A stretch of DNA of 64,000 nucleotides from Huintestinicola sp050874005 (GTDB lineage Bacteria; Bacillota; Clostridia; Oscillospirales; Ruminococcaceae): NCBI RefSeq assembly GCF_050874005.1, contig NZ_JBNMJV010000004.1, positions 47,386-111,385 of the forward strand, in the 5' to 3' direction. Both the position numbers and the translations under genes were made by a program. The notes below the pieces were generated by a model. That model was not told where the DNA came from and made no database searches. It saw only the letters and a list, made by a program, of their open reading frames with translations. How positions within the stretch are numbered: the stretch's first letter is position 1; every line of letters begins with the position of its first letter. Shown here in pieces: positions 48,654 through 56,502 of this stretch.

Positions 48654-49349
48654 ATGAGCAGAAATTACAATTCCGACCCCAAGGGCAGGAAATTCATATC
48701 CGCAACAGCATTTCTGCTGACCATAGTGCTGCTGGTGCTTTTAAATATACTGCGGCTCTACGCTATGGATAAGTTTCCTCAGTATATGCCCGATACCCCT
48801 GCACTGCCCGTCAGAGTGATAAGTGCGCTGATGATAATTTTCGCCGCAGTATATGTGGTGTTCATAGTAATACTCCTGCCTATGTGGTACAAGTCCATAC
48901 GCTATGTGATAAATGAAAAAGAGGTCATTTCCTATTCGGGTATATTCACCCGTACCTATCGGATAATGAAGCTCAGCTCCGTACAGCACGCAGTCCGCAT
49001 ATCCGCTCCCCTGTCACAATTTACGGGCTTTAACTTCATTTTCTTAAAGGCGCTTGGCGGAACTATGCCAATACTTTTCCTTTCGGACAAGGACTGCGGA
49101 GAGATACTTGAGCTTTTCCGTGAGCGGTGCGAAACGAAACCGCCCCAGCCGCAGGGAAAATATTTCGTGGAATATTCACCCGAGGAAAGCGGCTATGTTT
49201 ATACCGACAGCTCCGAAATTCTCAGCTCCCGTGAGATAAGCGAGATCGCCGAGGATTTCGACAGCGTGACACAGCTTTCTTTCGAGGATATGTCCTCCGA
49301 GCAGCTGAGCTTTACCGATGTTGAAAACGGGACCGATGATAAGAAGTAA
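48654..49349 (+). CDS. Membrane-anchored bacterial PH domain protein (YdbS-like)
   Basis: A 231-residue protein with two hydrophobic segments (about 15-40, 55-80) and one bacterial PH (DUF304) domain, IRYVINEKEVISYSGIFTRTYRIMKLSSVQHAVRISAPLSQFTG at about residues 85-130. A long acidic C-terminal tail (about 165-231) follows. It resembles YdbS, the partner of YdbT in Bacillus. Function is poorly known; a role at the membrane surface is likely. AAAGGAG precedes the ATG. The next gene begins 12 bases after its stop. Confidence 0.83.
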   Translation: MSRNYNSDPKGRKFISATAFLLTIVLLVLLNILRLYAMDKFPQYMPDTPALPVRVISALMIIFAAVYVVFIVILLPMWYKSIRYVINEKEVISYSGIFTRTYRIMKLSSVQHAVRISAPLSQFTGFNFIFLKALGGTMPILFLSDKDCGEILELFRERCETKPPQPQGKYFVEYSPEESGYVYTDSSEILSSREISEIAEDFDSVTQLSFEDMSSEQLSFTDVENGTDDKK

Positions 49350-49361
49350 GGGGGGAGCGGA

Positions 49362-50870
49362 GTGAGACGACAGCATCCTGCTGCGCTCCTGGGATATACC
49401 ACAAAAAACTTCTGGCTGCTGCTCATTCCTCTTGTAAGAGGTCTGGCGGCGCTGAGATTTGATTTTTACAAGTGGTCGCAGGGCGCAGGATGGGATATAC
49501 TTGCGGTGACAGCTATGATAGCCATTGCGGTCATAAGATGGTATTTTACCTTTTATGAGTTTGAAGAGGACGGCGTTACCGTCAGAAAGGGAATGATATT
49601 CAAATCGGAAACGAAAATACCCTGCCTTAACGTAAGCGCCGTTACCAGCGAGGAAAATCCCGTTCTGATACGTCTGGGAGCGGTAAAGGTCTATATTGAC
49701 ACCGACTCCGCCTCGGGAGGCAAGACCTCTGCGGACGTGAGCCTTATGATATATAAATCCGACAGGGCAAGGCTTTTCAATATCCTGTCGGCGGCTTTCA
49801 GAAGCCCCGGAAACAAGGGCAGCAGGCGTGACAAAACGCCCGACGGTATGAATTTCACCTACAAGGCATCTTCAAAGAGCCTTATAGCCTTTTCCCTGCT
49901 TTTTTCCTCGGCTCTTTCGGGAGTGGTGCTCCTGATGACCGCTTTGTCGGGAAGCACGGACATTATCGGGGACAGGCTGGAAAGAGAGTTTTTCAAGGCT
50001 GTAAGCGATGTGTCCGACGCCGTTACCACCCTTGCAGGCAGGCTCATAACTGGAATTTCTCCCGCAGGCGTGGCGGTCTCCGTTATAATCGGCATCGGCT
50101 TTGTGATATCCTTTGCCGCAAATATCCTGAGGCACCTTAATTTCACCGTAAGCAGACGGGGAAAATGCATTATCATCACCGGCGGCTTTATCGTGAAGAG
50201 AATGTACTGCATAAACAGCAGGAAGATAAACATTGCGGATATGCGGCAGAACCTCCTGATGAAGCTTTTCGGAGTGACCTCCGTTCACGTTAACTGCACA
50301 GGCTACGGCAAGCGGAAAAATGAGCTGCCCGTTTTTGTTCCCGTCTGCTCAATCAGAGGGACAAAGAGCGGCGGAGTAAAGGGTCTGGGCAATATAATGG
50401 AAAAGCTGCTTACAGGGTTTTCCGGGAGCGAGACATATATCAACCCTAAGATAACCTACATTATGCGCTTTATAGGACCTCCCGCCCTGCTGATATTTGC
50501 GATACAGGCGGCAGGCTTTGTGGTGCTGATGATGTTTTCCCAGTGGCGTGAGCTTATCACATTTATGACCGTGCTATGCGAGGTGCCTGCGGTGTGGCTG
50601 CTGTTTGTAAAGGCGTGCGCCTACTGCACCAACGGCATAAACATCACCCCCGACAGCGTGTGCGCCAAATACTGCAGGGGATATGAGCTCCACACCGTCA
50701 CGGTCCCTCTTGAAAGAGTGGCGCAGATACGGATAACCCAGAATATTTTTCAAAGACTGAACAAGTCCTGCGATGTGCATATCTTCACAAGCTCTGAGCA
50801 TATCGGCAGCCATCGGATAAAGAGCCTGCCCATAAGAGAGGTGCAGGAACTTATCAGAGAGAGATTTTAA
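49362..50870 (+). CDS. Large bacterial PH domain membrane protein (YdbT-like)
   Basis: A 502-residue protein with three pairs of membrane helices and repeated PH (DUF304) units: FYEFEEDGVTVRKGMIFKSETKIPCLNVSAV near residue 65, LNFTVSRRGKCIIITGGFIVKRMYCINSRKINI near 265, and ITPDSVCAKYCRGYELHTVTVPLERVAQI near 430. This is the usual three-domain plan of YdbT. The start is a GTG at 49362 after GGGGGAG. It forms a two-gene unit with the YdbS-like gene. Confidence 0.83.
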   Translation: MRRQHPAALLGYTTKNFWLLLIPLVRGLAALRFDFYKWSQGAGWDILAVTAMIAIAVIRWYFTFYEFEEDGVTVRKGMIFKSETKIPCLNVSAVTSEENPVLIRLGAVKVYIDTDSASGGKTSADVSLMIYKSDRARLFNILSAAFRSPGNKGSRRDKTPDGMNFTYKASSKSLIAFSLLFSSALSGVVLLMTALSGSTDIIGDRLEREFFKAVSDVSDAVTTLAGRLITGISPAGVAVSVIIGIGFVISFAANILRHLNFTVSRRGKCIIITGGFIVKRMYCINSRKINIADMRQNLLMKLFGVTSVHVNCTGYGKRKNELPVFVPVCSIRGTKSGGVKGLGNIMEKLLTGFSGSETYINPKITYIMRFIGPPALLIFAIQAAGFVVLMMFSQWRELITFMTVLCEVPAVWLLFVKACAYCTNGINITPDSVCAKYCRGYELHTVTVPLERVAQIRITQNIFQRLNKSCDVHIFTSSEHIGSHRIKSLPIREVQELIRERF

Positions 50871-50873
50871 CGG

Positions 50874-50902
50874 TTGACGTACACTCTCAAATATGTTAAA
50901 CT
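50874..50902 (+). promoter_or_regulatory. Promoter of the DUF3795 gene
   Basis: TTGACG (50874-50879), 17 bases, TAAACT (50897-50902). Confidence 0.5.
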
Positions 50903-50961
50903 GATATTGCAGGGTGCTCACCTGCGGTTACTTATGGTATGAAAGAAAGGATAGAATAAAT

Positions 50962-51315
50962 ATGGAAACAGTTTCCTGCTGCGGAATAATGTGCAATGAA
51001 TGTCCCGTCTTTATCGCTACCGAGAGAGACGACGACTCTATGCGGAAATTCCTCGCTCACGAATACTCCGGCGGTGAAAGAAAATTTTACCCGAAAGACA
51101 TTTCCTGCTGCGGCTGCCGCACCGTGTCCGCCGACTGCAACAAGTTCGGCAAGGGCTGCGAGATAAGAAAATGCTGCAAGGAAAGGCACGTTATGCTCTG
51201 TGCCGAGTGCAAAAATTACCCCTGTGATAAGATACAAAGCTATGTTCCCGAGGGCAGCGAACAGCGTCTGAGACTTGAGGAGATGCATAATGCCTGCAGG
51301 GAGCTTTTGAAGTAA
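50962..51315 (+). CDS. DUF3795 cysteine-rich protein
   Basis: A 117-residue, 14-Cys protein beginning METVSCCGIMCNECPVFIATERDDD, which is the typical DUF3795 opening (CG.xCxxCxxY). Further clusters are CCGCRTVSADCNKFGKGCEIRKCC and LCAECKNYPCDKI. The cysteines suggest zinc or iron-sulfur binding. Function is unknown. The ATG at 50962 follows GAAAGAAAGGAT. Confidence 0.8.
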   Translation: METVSCCGIMCNECPVFIATERDDDSMRKFLAHEYSGGERKFYPKDISCCGCRTVSADCNKFGKGCEIRKCCKERHVMLCAECKNYPCDKIQSYVPEGSEQRLRLEEMHNACRELLK

Positions 51316-51361
51316 ACGGGTATGCTCCCGTAGTTAAGCCTAAAAATGTTAAGTTCTGCAA

Positions 51362-51399
51362 CAGCCTTCTTCTGCTTTTGAAGAGGGCTGGATTTTTTT
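51362..51399 (+). terminator. Terminator after the DUF3795 gene
   Basis: CAGCCTTCTTC (51362-51372) with GAAGAGGGCTG (51380-51390) and a run of seven T. Confidence 0.85.
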
Positions 51400-51499
51400 G
51401 CAATATTTTTAGTCCATTTTGTTATAAAATCCGCTGCTTTGAGGCGATAAGTGATATAATGATCTTGCGAAAAAAATTATTTTGAAATGGGGTATAATT

Positions 51500-52474
51500 A
51501 TGGCAGATTGGTATTGTCCGAATTGCGATTTCAAAAACAGAGACTCAAATAAAACCTGCACCTCCTGCGGAACGGTGCGCCCGGGTGCGGCAGTCCCGAA
51601 GCCCGATGTAAACGAGCCGGTATGGATATGTCCGAACTGCAGTCATAAAAACAGCACAGATCACAGCACGTGCTTCAGCTGCGGAAAACCAAGATACGGA
51701 GACACCGCACAAAGCGGAAACAGTACCCGTATAAGCGGCAAAACAGCGTTTATCTGCATTGCGGCGGCAACTGTTTTTATTGTCGGAGCGGCAGTGAACA
51801 GTGCGAACAAACCGCACAGCAGCGTTTCTTCTCCGACAGCCGTAACCTCAAAGCCGTCTTATACCACCGAAAGCACGACAAAGTCCTATAGCTATACTCC
51901 AAGCAATACCTCGGACACCGGTGCGCTCAAAACCGCAAAAAGATATCTGGCAGTTATGCCGTTTTCCCACGACGGACTTGTGGCTCAGCTTGAATACGAA
52001 GGATATTCACATTCCGAAGCGGTGGACGCTGCCGATAAATGCGGTGCGGACTGGAAAGAGCAGGCGGGATTAAAAGCAAAAGATTATCTGAATTATTCGT
52101 CATTTTCACGTGACGGACTGATAAGTCAGCTTGAATATGAGAAATTCACACATTCCGAAGCCGAATATGCCGCCGATCATTGCGGTATAGACACAGCTTC
52201 CGAGGCGTGTGAACAGGCAAAAGCATATCTGAGATATTCGGCGTTTTCAAAGAAGGGACTTATCGAACAGCTTGAATACGAAGGGTATTCCACCGCTGAA
52301 GCAACGGAGGCTGTGGAAAAGTGCGGAGCTGACTGGAATGAGCAGGCGGTGCTTAAAGCAAAGCAGTATCTTGACTTTATGGAGTTCTCACGAAGCGAGC
52401 TTATCGACCAGCTTGAATATGAGGGATTTACGCCCTCCCAGGCTGAACACGGTGCGGATGGAGCATTATATTAA
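51500..52474 (+). CDS. Zinc-ribbon membrane protein with four Ltp repeats
   Basis: A 324-residue protein. Two RanBP2-like zinc ribbons lead (WYCPNCDFKNRDSNKTCTSC and WICPNCSHKNSTDHSTCFSC), then one membrane helix (about 85-103), a Ser/Thr linker, and four tandem Ltp-type repeats of about 46 residues. Each repeat has the pattern A..YL....FS..GLI.QLEYEGYS..EA..A...CGADW. The last ends EGFTPSQAEHGADGALY, matching the natural end of Ltp proteins. Ltp domains were described in a Streptococcus phage lipoprotein that blocks superinfection; in chromosomal proteins their role is unknown. The ATG at 51500 follows GGGG. Confidence 0.83.
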   Translation: MADWYCPNCDFKNRDSNKTCTSCGTVRPGAAVPKPDVNEPVWICPNCSHKNSTDHSTCFSCGKPRYGDTAQSGNSTRISGKTAFICIAAATVFIVGAAVNSANKPHSSVSSPTAVTSKPSYTTESTTKSYSYTPSNTSDTGALKTAKRYLAVMPFSHDGLVAQLEYEGYSHSEAVDAADKCGADWKEQAGLKAKDYLNYSSFSRDGLISQLEYEKFTHSEAEYAADHCGIDTASEACEQAKAYLRYSAFSKKGLIEQLEYEGYSTAEATEAVEKCGADWNEQAVLKAKQYLDFMEFSRSELIDQLEYEGFTPSQAEHGADGALY

Positions 52475-52484
52475 ATATTTTCCC

Positions 52485-52513
52485 TTGACAGACCGCTCTC
52501 CCCGTGCTATAAT
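52485..52513 (+). promoter_or_regulatory. Promoter of the riboswitch-controlled antiporter
   Basis: TTGACA (52485-52490), 17-base spacer, TATAAT (52508-52513). Confidence 0.88.
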
Positions 52514-52529
52514 AAAGTAAACCGAATAT

Positions 52530-52590
52530 CACAGGGAATGACGTTCTCCCTTGGGAAACCAAAACCGCTTACAAAGCTGATGACATCTGC
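52530..52590 (+). promoter_or_regulatory. Fluoride (crcB motif) riboswitch
   Basis: The leader has GGGAATGACGTTCTCCC, a GNRA-capped hairpin TTGG-GAAA-CCAA, then AAAACCGCTTACAAAGC and GCTGATGAC, in the order of the crcB-motif RNA. P3 forms as GCTT/AAGC. The pseudoknot between loop GACGT and downstream ACATC has one C-A mismatch, which lowers certainty. The gene that follows is a cation/proton antiporter, a known target class of fluoride riboswitches. A terminator overlaps the 3' part of the aptamer. Confidence 0.75.
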
Positions 52591-52620
52591 AATTTACGCA
52601 GATGCTGTCGGCTTTTTTAT
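52576..52620 (+). terminator. Riboswitch expression-platform terminator
   Basis: GCTGATGACATCTGC (52576-52590) pairs with GCAGATGCTGTCGGC (52598-52612) at 14 of 15 positions, then TTTTTTATTTTT. The left arm includes the aptamer's conserved GCTGATGAC, so ligand binding would prevent termination. Confidence 0.85.
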
Positions 52621-52637
52621 TTTTGGAGGAATGAAAG

Positions 52638-53843
52638 ATGTTATTTTCACTTGCCATAATTTTTCTTGTAGGGCTTTCCGCCGCAGAGATAGTGAGACTT
52701 TTAAAGCTGCCGAGGATTATCGGTATGCTTGCCGCAGGAATAGTTATGGGACCCTATGTGCTTGATCTTCTTGACCCCACAATACTGGGCATATCCTCGG
52801 AGCTTCGGCAGATGGCTCTTATCATTATCCTTGTAAAAGCAGGACTGTCCCTTGATTTGTCAGACCTGAAAAAAGTGGGCAGACCTGCGGTTATGATGTC
52901 CTTTGTCCCTGCCTGCTTTGAGATAATAGGATATGTCTGCTTTGCGCCGTATTTTTTTGGACTGTCCCGTTCCGAAGCCGCCGTTATGGGAGCGGTGCTG
53001 AGCGCAGTCTCGCCTGCGGTGGTAGTCCCGAGAATGGTAAAGCTCATTGAGGATAAGTGCGGAACGGAAAAGAGCATTCCTCAGATGATACTTGCAGGGG
53101 CTTCCTGCGACGATATTTTCGTTATCACGCTGTTTTCGGCGTTTGCGGCAATGGCGCAGGGCGGCTCTGCAAGCGCAGCAGATCTTCTTGATATTCCCGT
53201 ATCAATTGTGCTCGGAGTGATAACCGGTGCGGTGTGCGGATATATCCTGTATTTTCTCTTTGATATCACGAGCAGAAGGAAGCATAATATCGAAAACACC
53301 GTCAAGGTGATAATAATACTGTCGGTATCATTCTTACTAATGTGGACGGAGACCTTTATCAAGCAGTATGCCGCATTTTCGGGTCTGCTTGCGGTGGTTG
53401 CAATGGCTTGCGTTATAAAACTCAAAACAGATGAGAGCGTATGGAGCGGGCCTGCGGCAAAATTCGGAAAGCTGTGGATAGCTGCTGAGGTGCTGCTGTT
53501 CGTGCTGGTGGGAGCGGCTGTGGATATAAGGTATACTCTCGGGGCAGGGGGTGCGGCGGTGCTTATGATATTTATTGCTCTTGCATTCCGCTCGGTGGGC
53601 GTTCTGCTCTGTCTGTTGGGAACAAAGCTTACGGCAAAGGAAAGGCTTTTCTGCGTTATCGCATATCTCCCTAAAGCTACGGTGCAGGCGGCTATCGGCT
53701 CTGTTCCTATGGCAATGGGACTGCCCTGCGGAAAAATAGTGCTTTCCGTTTCTGTTCTTGCCATAATCATTACCGCTCCGCTGGGTGCGATCGGCATCGA
53801 CAAAAGCTATAAAAAGCTTTTGCAAGATAACGGTAATGGGTGA
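52638..53843 (+). CDS. Cation:proton antiporter (CPA family)
   Basis: A 401-residue membrane protein with about 12 hydrophobic segments and the CPA family marks RIIGMLAAGIVMGPYVL at the start, AVLSAVSPAVVVPRM near residue 130, and SCDDIFVITLFSAFAAM near 158. It exchanges Na+ or K+ for protons. A fluoride-type riboswitch lies upstream, so it may help with fluoride stress or carry fluoride-linked ions. GGAGG precedes the ATG. Confidence 0.88.
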   Translation: MLFSLAIIFLVGLSAAEIVRLLKLPRIIGMLAAGIVMGPYVLDLLDPTILGISSELRQMALIIILVKAGLSLDLSDLKKVGRPAVMMSFVPACFEIIGYVCFAPYFFGLSRSEAAVMGAVLSAVSPAVVVPRMVKLIEDKCGTEKSIPQMILAGASCDDIFVITLFSAFAAMAQGGSASAADLLDIPVSIVLGVITGAVCGYILYFLFDITSRRKHNIENTVKVIIILSVSFLLMWTETFIKQYAAFSGLLAVVAMACVIKLKTDESVWSGPAAKFGKLWIAAEVLLFVLVGAAVDIRYTLGAGGAAVLMIFIALAFRSVGVLLCLLGTKLTAKERLFCVIAYLPKATVQAAIGSVPMAMGLPCGKIVLSVSVLAIIITAPLGAIGIDKSYKKLLQDNGNG

Positions 53844-53878
53844 AAAAGCCGCTCTCCGTTTCGTTGGGGAGCGGCTTT
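53844..53878. terminator. Bidirectional terminator between antiporter and membrane protein genes
   Basis: AAAGCCGCTC/GAGCGGCTTT stem with A tract before it, between two convergent genes. Confidence 0.82.
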
Positions 53879-53887
53879 GGGGGTAAG

Positions 53888-54553
53888 CTATTTTTCAAGT
53901 ACATACTCGGGAAGTCTGAAGGAGGCTGTTTTACAGACCTTATTTCCTTTATCGTCAACGGTTCCGTAATCATATTGGAAGCAGACCGTATCGTCTGAAT
54001 ATGAGATGTCATATCTTCCGCCCTGAACCGTTCCGTCGTCTGTTGAGAACTGACCCAGGTAATAAGCGTGATCTTCTTCGTCAAGGCAATACACTTTTGT
54101 CATGCCGTCAAACAGGAAGGTGCCTTCCGCAAACAAAAGCCGTATCGCACCGGTATCATCACTGCATATGTAAAATTGGGGATAATAATTTTCATAGAAG
54201 CTGTCTTCCTGCGATGTATCGGAAAACACATCAAGAAACAGAAGAAAAATTCCGAATATGAGCGTCAGAGCTGCCCCTGTTATCTTTTTGAACAAGGAAC
54301 GTTTTTTCTCCGACAAAATAAGTATCAGCAGAATGATACCTGAAATAATCGACAGTACAATGAAAACGTAGAATGCCATGTCATATTTTTGGTCGTAATA
54401 ATCAAATCCGCTGCCTGTGAAAACGGGAACGCTCTGACGGTTACGGAGCTGCCTGCTGCTGCCCGTTATGAAGCACATGACCGTCATTAACAGCATTACG
54501 GCTATACATATTATTTTGGGGATAGCATTGATGAATTTGCTTTTATCGGTCAT
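53888..54553 (-). CDS. Hypothetical membrane protein
   Basis: A 221-residue protein I do not recognise. Hydrophobic segments lie at about residues 10-30, 58-82 and 93-110. The C-terminal half (about 118-221) is soluble and rich in Asp, Tyr and Gly, probably outside the cell. I chose the ATG at 54553 because CGGAG lies 7 bases before it; an in-frame TTG at 54589 has no such site. It is followed leftward by a bidirectional terminator and preceded by a 66-bp repeat. Confidence 0.7.
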   Translation of the reverse strand: MTDKSKFINAIPKIICIAVMLLMTVMCFITGSSRQLRNRQSVPVFTGSGFDYYDQKYDMAFYVFIVLSIISGIILLILILSEKKRSLFKKITGAALTLIFGIFLLFLDVFSDTSQEDSFYENYYPQFYICSDDTGAIRLLFAEGTFLFDGMTKVYCLDEEDHAYYLGQFSTDDGTVQGGRYDISYSDDTVCFQYDYGTVDDKGNKVCKTASFRLPEYVLEK

Positions 54554-54599
54554 AGCCTTGCTCCGTTCTTGCTTTATGATTTTTGGCAACGTATTTGTA

Positions 54600-54665
54600 T
54601 CGTTACCGAGCCGCCCGCCTGCCGCCCAAATAAACTACAGAACGAGCGGCTGCAGGCTCAGCCTG
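54600..54665. repeat. Fourth copy of the 66-bp dispersed repeat
   Basis: Matches the units at 1601-1800: CGTTACCGAGCCG, GCCGCCCAAATAAACTA, AGAACGAG and the closing GCAGGC-TCA-GCCTG. Differences are spread (for example TAC for TAT, GCGG for GTGG). Its end lies one base from the stop codon of the CpsB-like gene, so it may act in its mRNA end. Confidence 0.85.
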
Positions 54666-54666
54666 C

Positions 54667-55398
54667 TCAGAAATCACCATTCTCAAGTATCTCCGCCGAG
54701 GAGACCATCAGCTCGGTAAATACCCCTGCGCCTATCTTTCGTGAAAGCTTTTTCCTTGCTTCGGAAAATTTCGGTGCACGGGTGGTCATATTGTGGCAGT
54801 CGCTGCCCAGAGCCGCAACTCCGCCGCTTTTTAAAAGCTTTGCCGCAAGACGGCAGGAGGGGGCGGAAAGAACGGATTCGCAGTTTATCTGTGCGGGAGC
54901 GGATTCAAGCAGCTCAAAAAGGGTCTCCTCACCTGCATATGCGGCATACCGTTCAAGATGAGCGAGTATGGGGCGCACCCGTCCGCAGGCAGCAAGACTT
55001 CTGAAGCTGTCCTTTACGTTCTGTGTTATCTGGGTGTATGGCAGCTCGATAAGAATGTAATCCGTATCACCGATACAAAGCTTTTCAAGGTCGGGATCAT
55101 CTATGAGAGCGGTGGTGAAATAGACCTCTGCACCGAGAATTATCTCGGGAACGTGAGTTATCCTCTCGGCTGAAAGATAGGCACGAAGCTCGCTGTATGC
55201 CCTGTCTCTTCTTGCAAGGAAATCCCCTATGCTTTCGTCATAGCGGTAAAAGTGGGAGGTGGAAACTGCGTGGGTCACCCCCTGCTCGTACAGCTTTACA
55301 AGCATCTGAGCGGCGGTGCGGCAGTCGGCAGGGCCGTCGTCAAAGGCGGGCAGAATGTGAGTATGAAAATCTATGATCTTTTCGGGCGCAGTATGCAT
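54667..55398 (-). CDS. CpsB/YwqE-like PHP-family protein-tyrosine phosphatase
   Basis: A 243-residue PHP-fold metal-dependent phosphatase. The N-terminal motif IIDFHTHILPAFDDGPAD supplies metal ligands, and further His/Asp occur at STSHFYRYDES, AHLERYAAY and GSDCHN. This matches CpsB/YwqE, which dephosphorylate tyrosine kinases of capsule or exopolysaccharide systems. No capsule genes or kinase are nearby, so it is solitary. The ATG at 55398 follows AAAGGAG with 11 bases spacing; an upstream in-frame ATG at 55446 has no ribosome-binding site. Confidence 0.87.
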   Translation of the reverse strand: MHTAPEKIIDFHTHILPAFDDGPADCRTAAQMLVKLYEQGVTHAVSTSHFYRYDESIGDFLARRDRAYSELRAYLSAERITHVPEIILGAEVYFTTALIDDPDLEKLCIGDTDYILIELPYTQITQNVKDSFRSLAACGRVRPILAHLERYAAYAGEETLFELLESAPAQINCESVLSAPSCRLAAKLLKSGGVAALGSDCHNMTTRAPKFSEARKKLSRKIGAGVFTELMVSSAEILENGDF

Positions 55399-55525
55399 TT
55401 CCCAAAAACTCCTTTCAGCGGCGTTTGTCTTGCCGCACTTTTTCATTTTATAGCTTAATTATACACCATTATTTTTGATATTTTTTGGATTGTCAACAAA
55501 TCTTCTGTAAATTTCTCGGATTTAT

Positions 55526-55554
55526 TTGACATTTATGATAGTATGGGGTATAAT
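55526..55554 (+). promoter_or_regulatory. Promoter of the Mrp gene
   Basis: TTGACA (55526-55531), 17 bases, TATAAT (55549-55554). Confidence 0.88.
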
Positions 55555-55593
55555 AAAAATATGCATCAAATAACCTTGAAAGGAAGTTATACA

Positions 55594-56436
55594 ATGAGCG
55601 AATGTACTCATAACTGCTCCTCCTGCGGCTCGGACTGCGCTGAGAGAAAGTCTCCTCAGAGCTTTATCGAGAAGCTGGGCGAGGGCAGCAGCGTTAAAAA
55701 GGTCATCGGTATCGTCAGCGGAAAGGGCGGCGTGGGAAAATCTCTCGTCACAGGTCTGCTGGCTTCGGAATTTGCAAAAAAGGGCGCTCACACCGCCGTT
55801 CTCGACGCAGATATCACAGGTCCCTCCATACCTAAAATGTTCGGCACCACCGAAAGGGCTATGGGCAGCGAAAAGGGTCTTATCCCCGTGAGAAGCAAGG
55901 GCGGCGTTGACATAATGAGCATAAATCTCCTGCTGGAGAACCCCTCCGACCCCGTTATCTGGAGAGGCCCCGTTATCGCAGGAGTTGTAAAGCAGTTCTG
56001 GAACGAGGTCATCTGGCAGGACGTTGACTATATGTTCGTGGATATGCCTCCGGGAACGGGTGATGTGCCTCTTACCGTTTTCCAGTCCATACCTCTTGAC
56101 GGAGTTATCATCGTTACATCTCCTCAGGATCTGGTGTCTATGATAGTGGGCAAGGCTGTGGGTATGGCTAATATGATGAATATCCCTATCCTCGGAATTG
56201 TGGAAAATATGAGCTATGCAGAGTGCCCCGACTGCGGAAAGAAGCTGTATCTTTACGGCGAGAGCCACATCGAAGATGTTGCCGCCGAATACGGTCTCAA
56301 GGTGCTTGGCAGACTGCCCATCGACCCTGCTATTTCTGCTGCCTGCGATAAGGGCGAGGTAGAATCCGTTACGGATAAATGGCTTGCCGATGCGGTTTCT
56401 GCTGTTGAAAACGCTCCCGCTTCAAAGAAAGAATAA
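55594..56436 (+). CDS. Mrp/NBP35 family iron-sulfur cluster carrier
   Basis: A 280-residue P-loop protein of the Mrp/ApbC/NBP35 class. The deviant Walker A GKGGVGKSLV is near residue 48, and CPDCGKK (CxxC near 212) binds a bridging cluster. The N-terminal CTHNCSSCGSDC resembles NBP35 and could hold another cluster. The family delivers 4Fe-4S clusters to target enzymes. GGAAG precedes the ATG at 55594. Confidence 0.9.
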   Translation: MSECTHNCSSCGSDCAERKSPQSFIEKLGEGSSVKKVIGIVSGKGGVGKSLVTGLLASEFAKKGAHTAVLDADITGPSIPKMFGTTERAMGSEKGLIPVRSKGGVDIMSINLLLENPSDPVIWRGPVIAGVVKQFWNEVIWQDVDYMFVDMPPGTGDVPLTVFQSIPLDGVIIVTSPQDLVSMIVGKAVGMANMMNIPILGIVENMSYAECPDCGKKLYLYGESHIEDVAAEYGLKVLGRLPIDPAISAACDKGEVESVTDKWLADAVSAVENAPASKKE

Positions 56437-56448
56437 AATACCGGATAA

Positions 56449-56495
56449 GTCAGCGCCAAAGCGGACAGGATCGTCTGCTCCGGCGCTGACTTTTT
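56449..56495 (+). terminator. Mrp gene terminator
   Basis: GTCAGCGCC (56449-56457) with GGCGCTGAC (56482-56490), an inner AGCGGAC/GTCTGCT stem and a TTTTT tract. Confidence 0.87.
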
Positions 56496-56502
56496 AGGTT
56501 CG

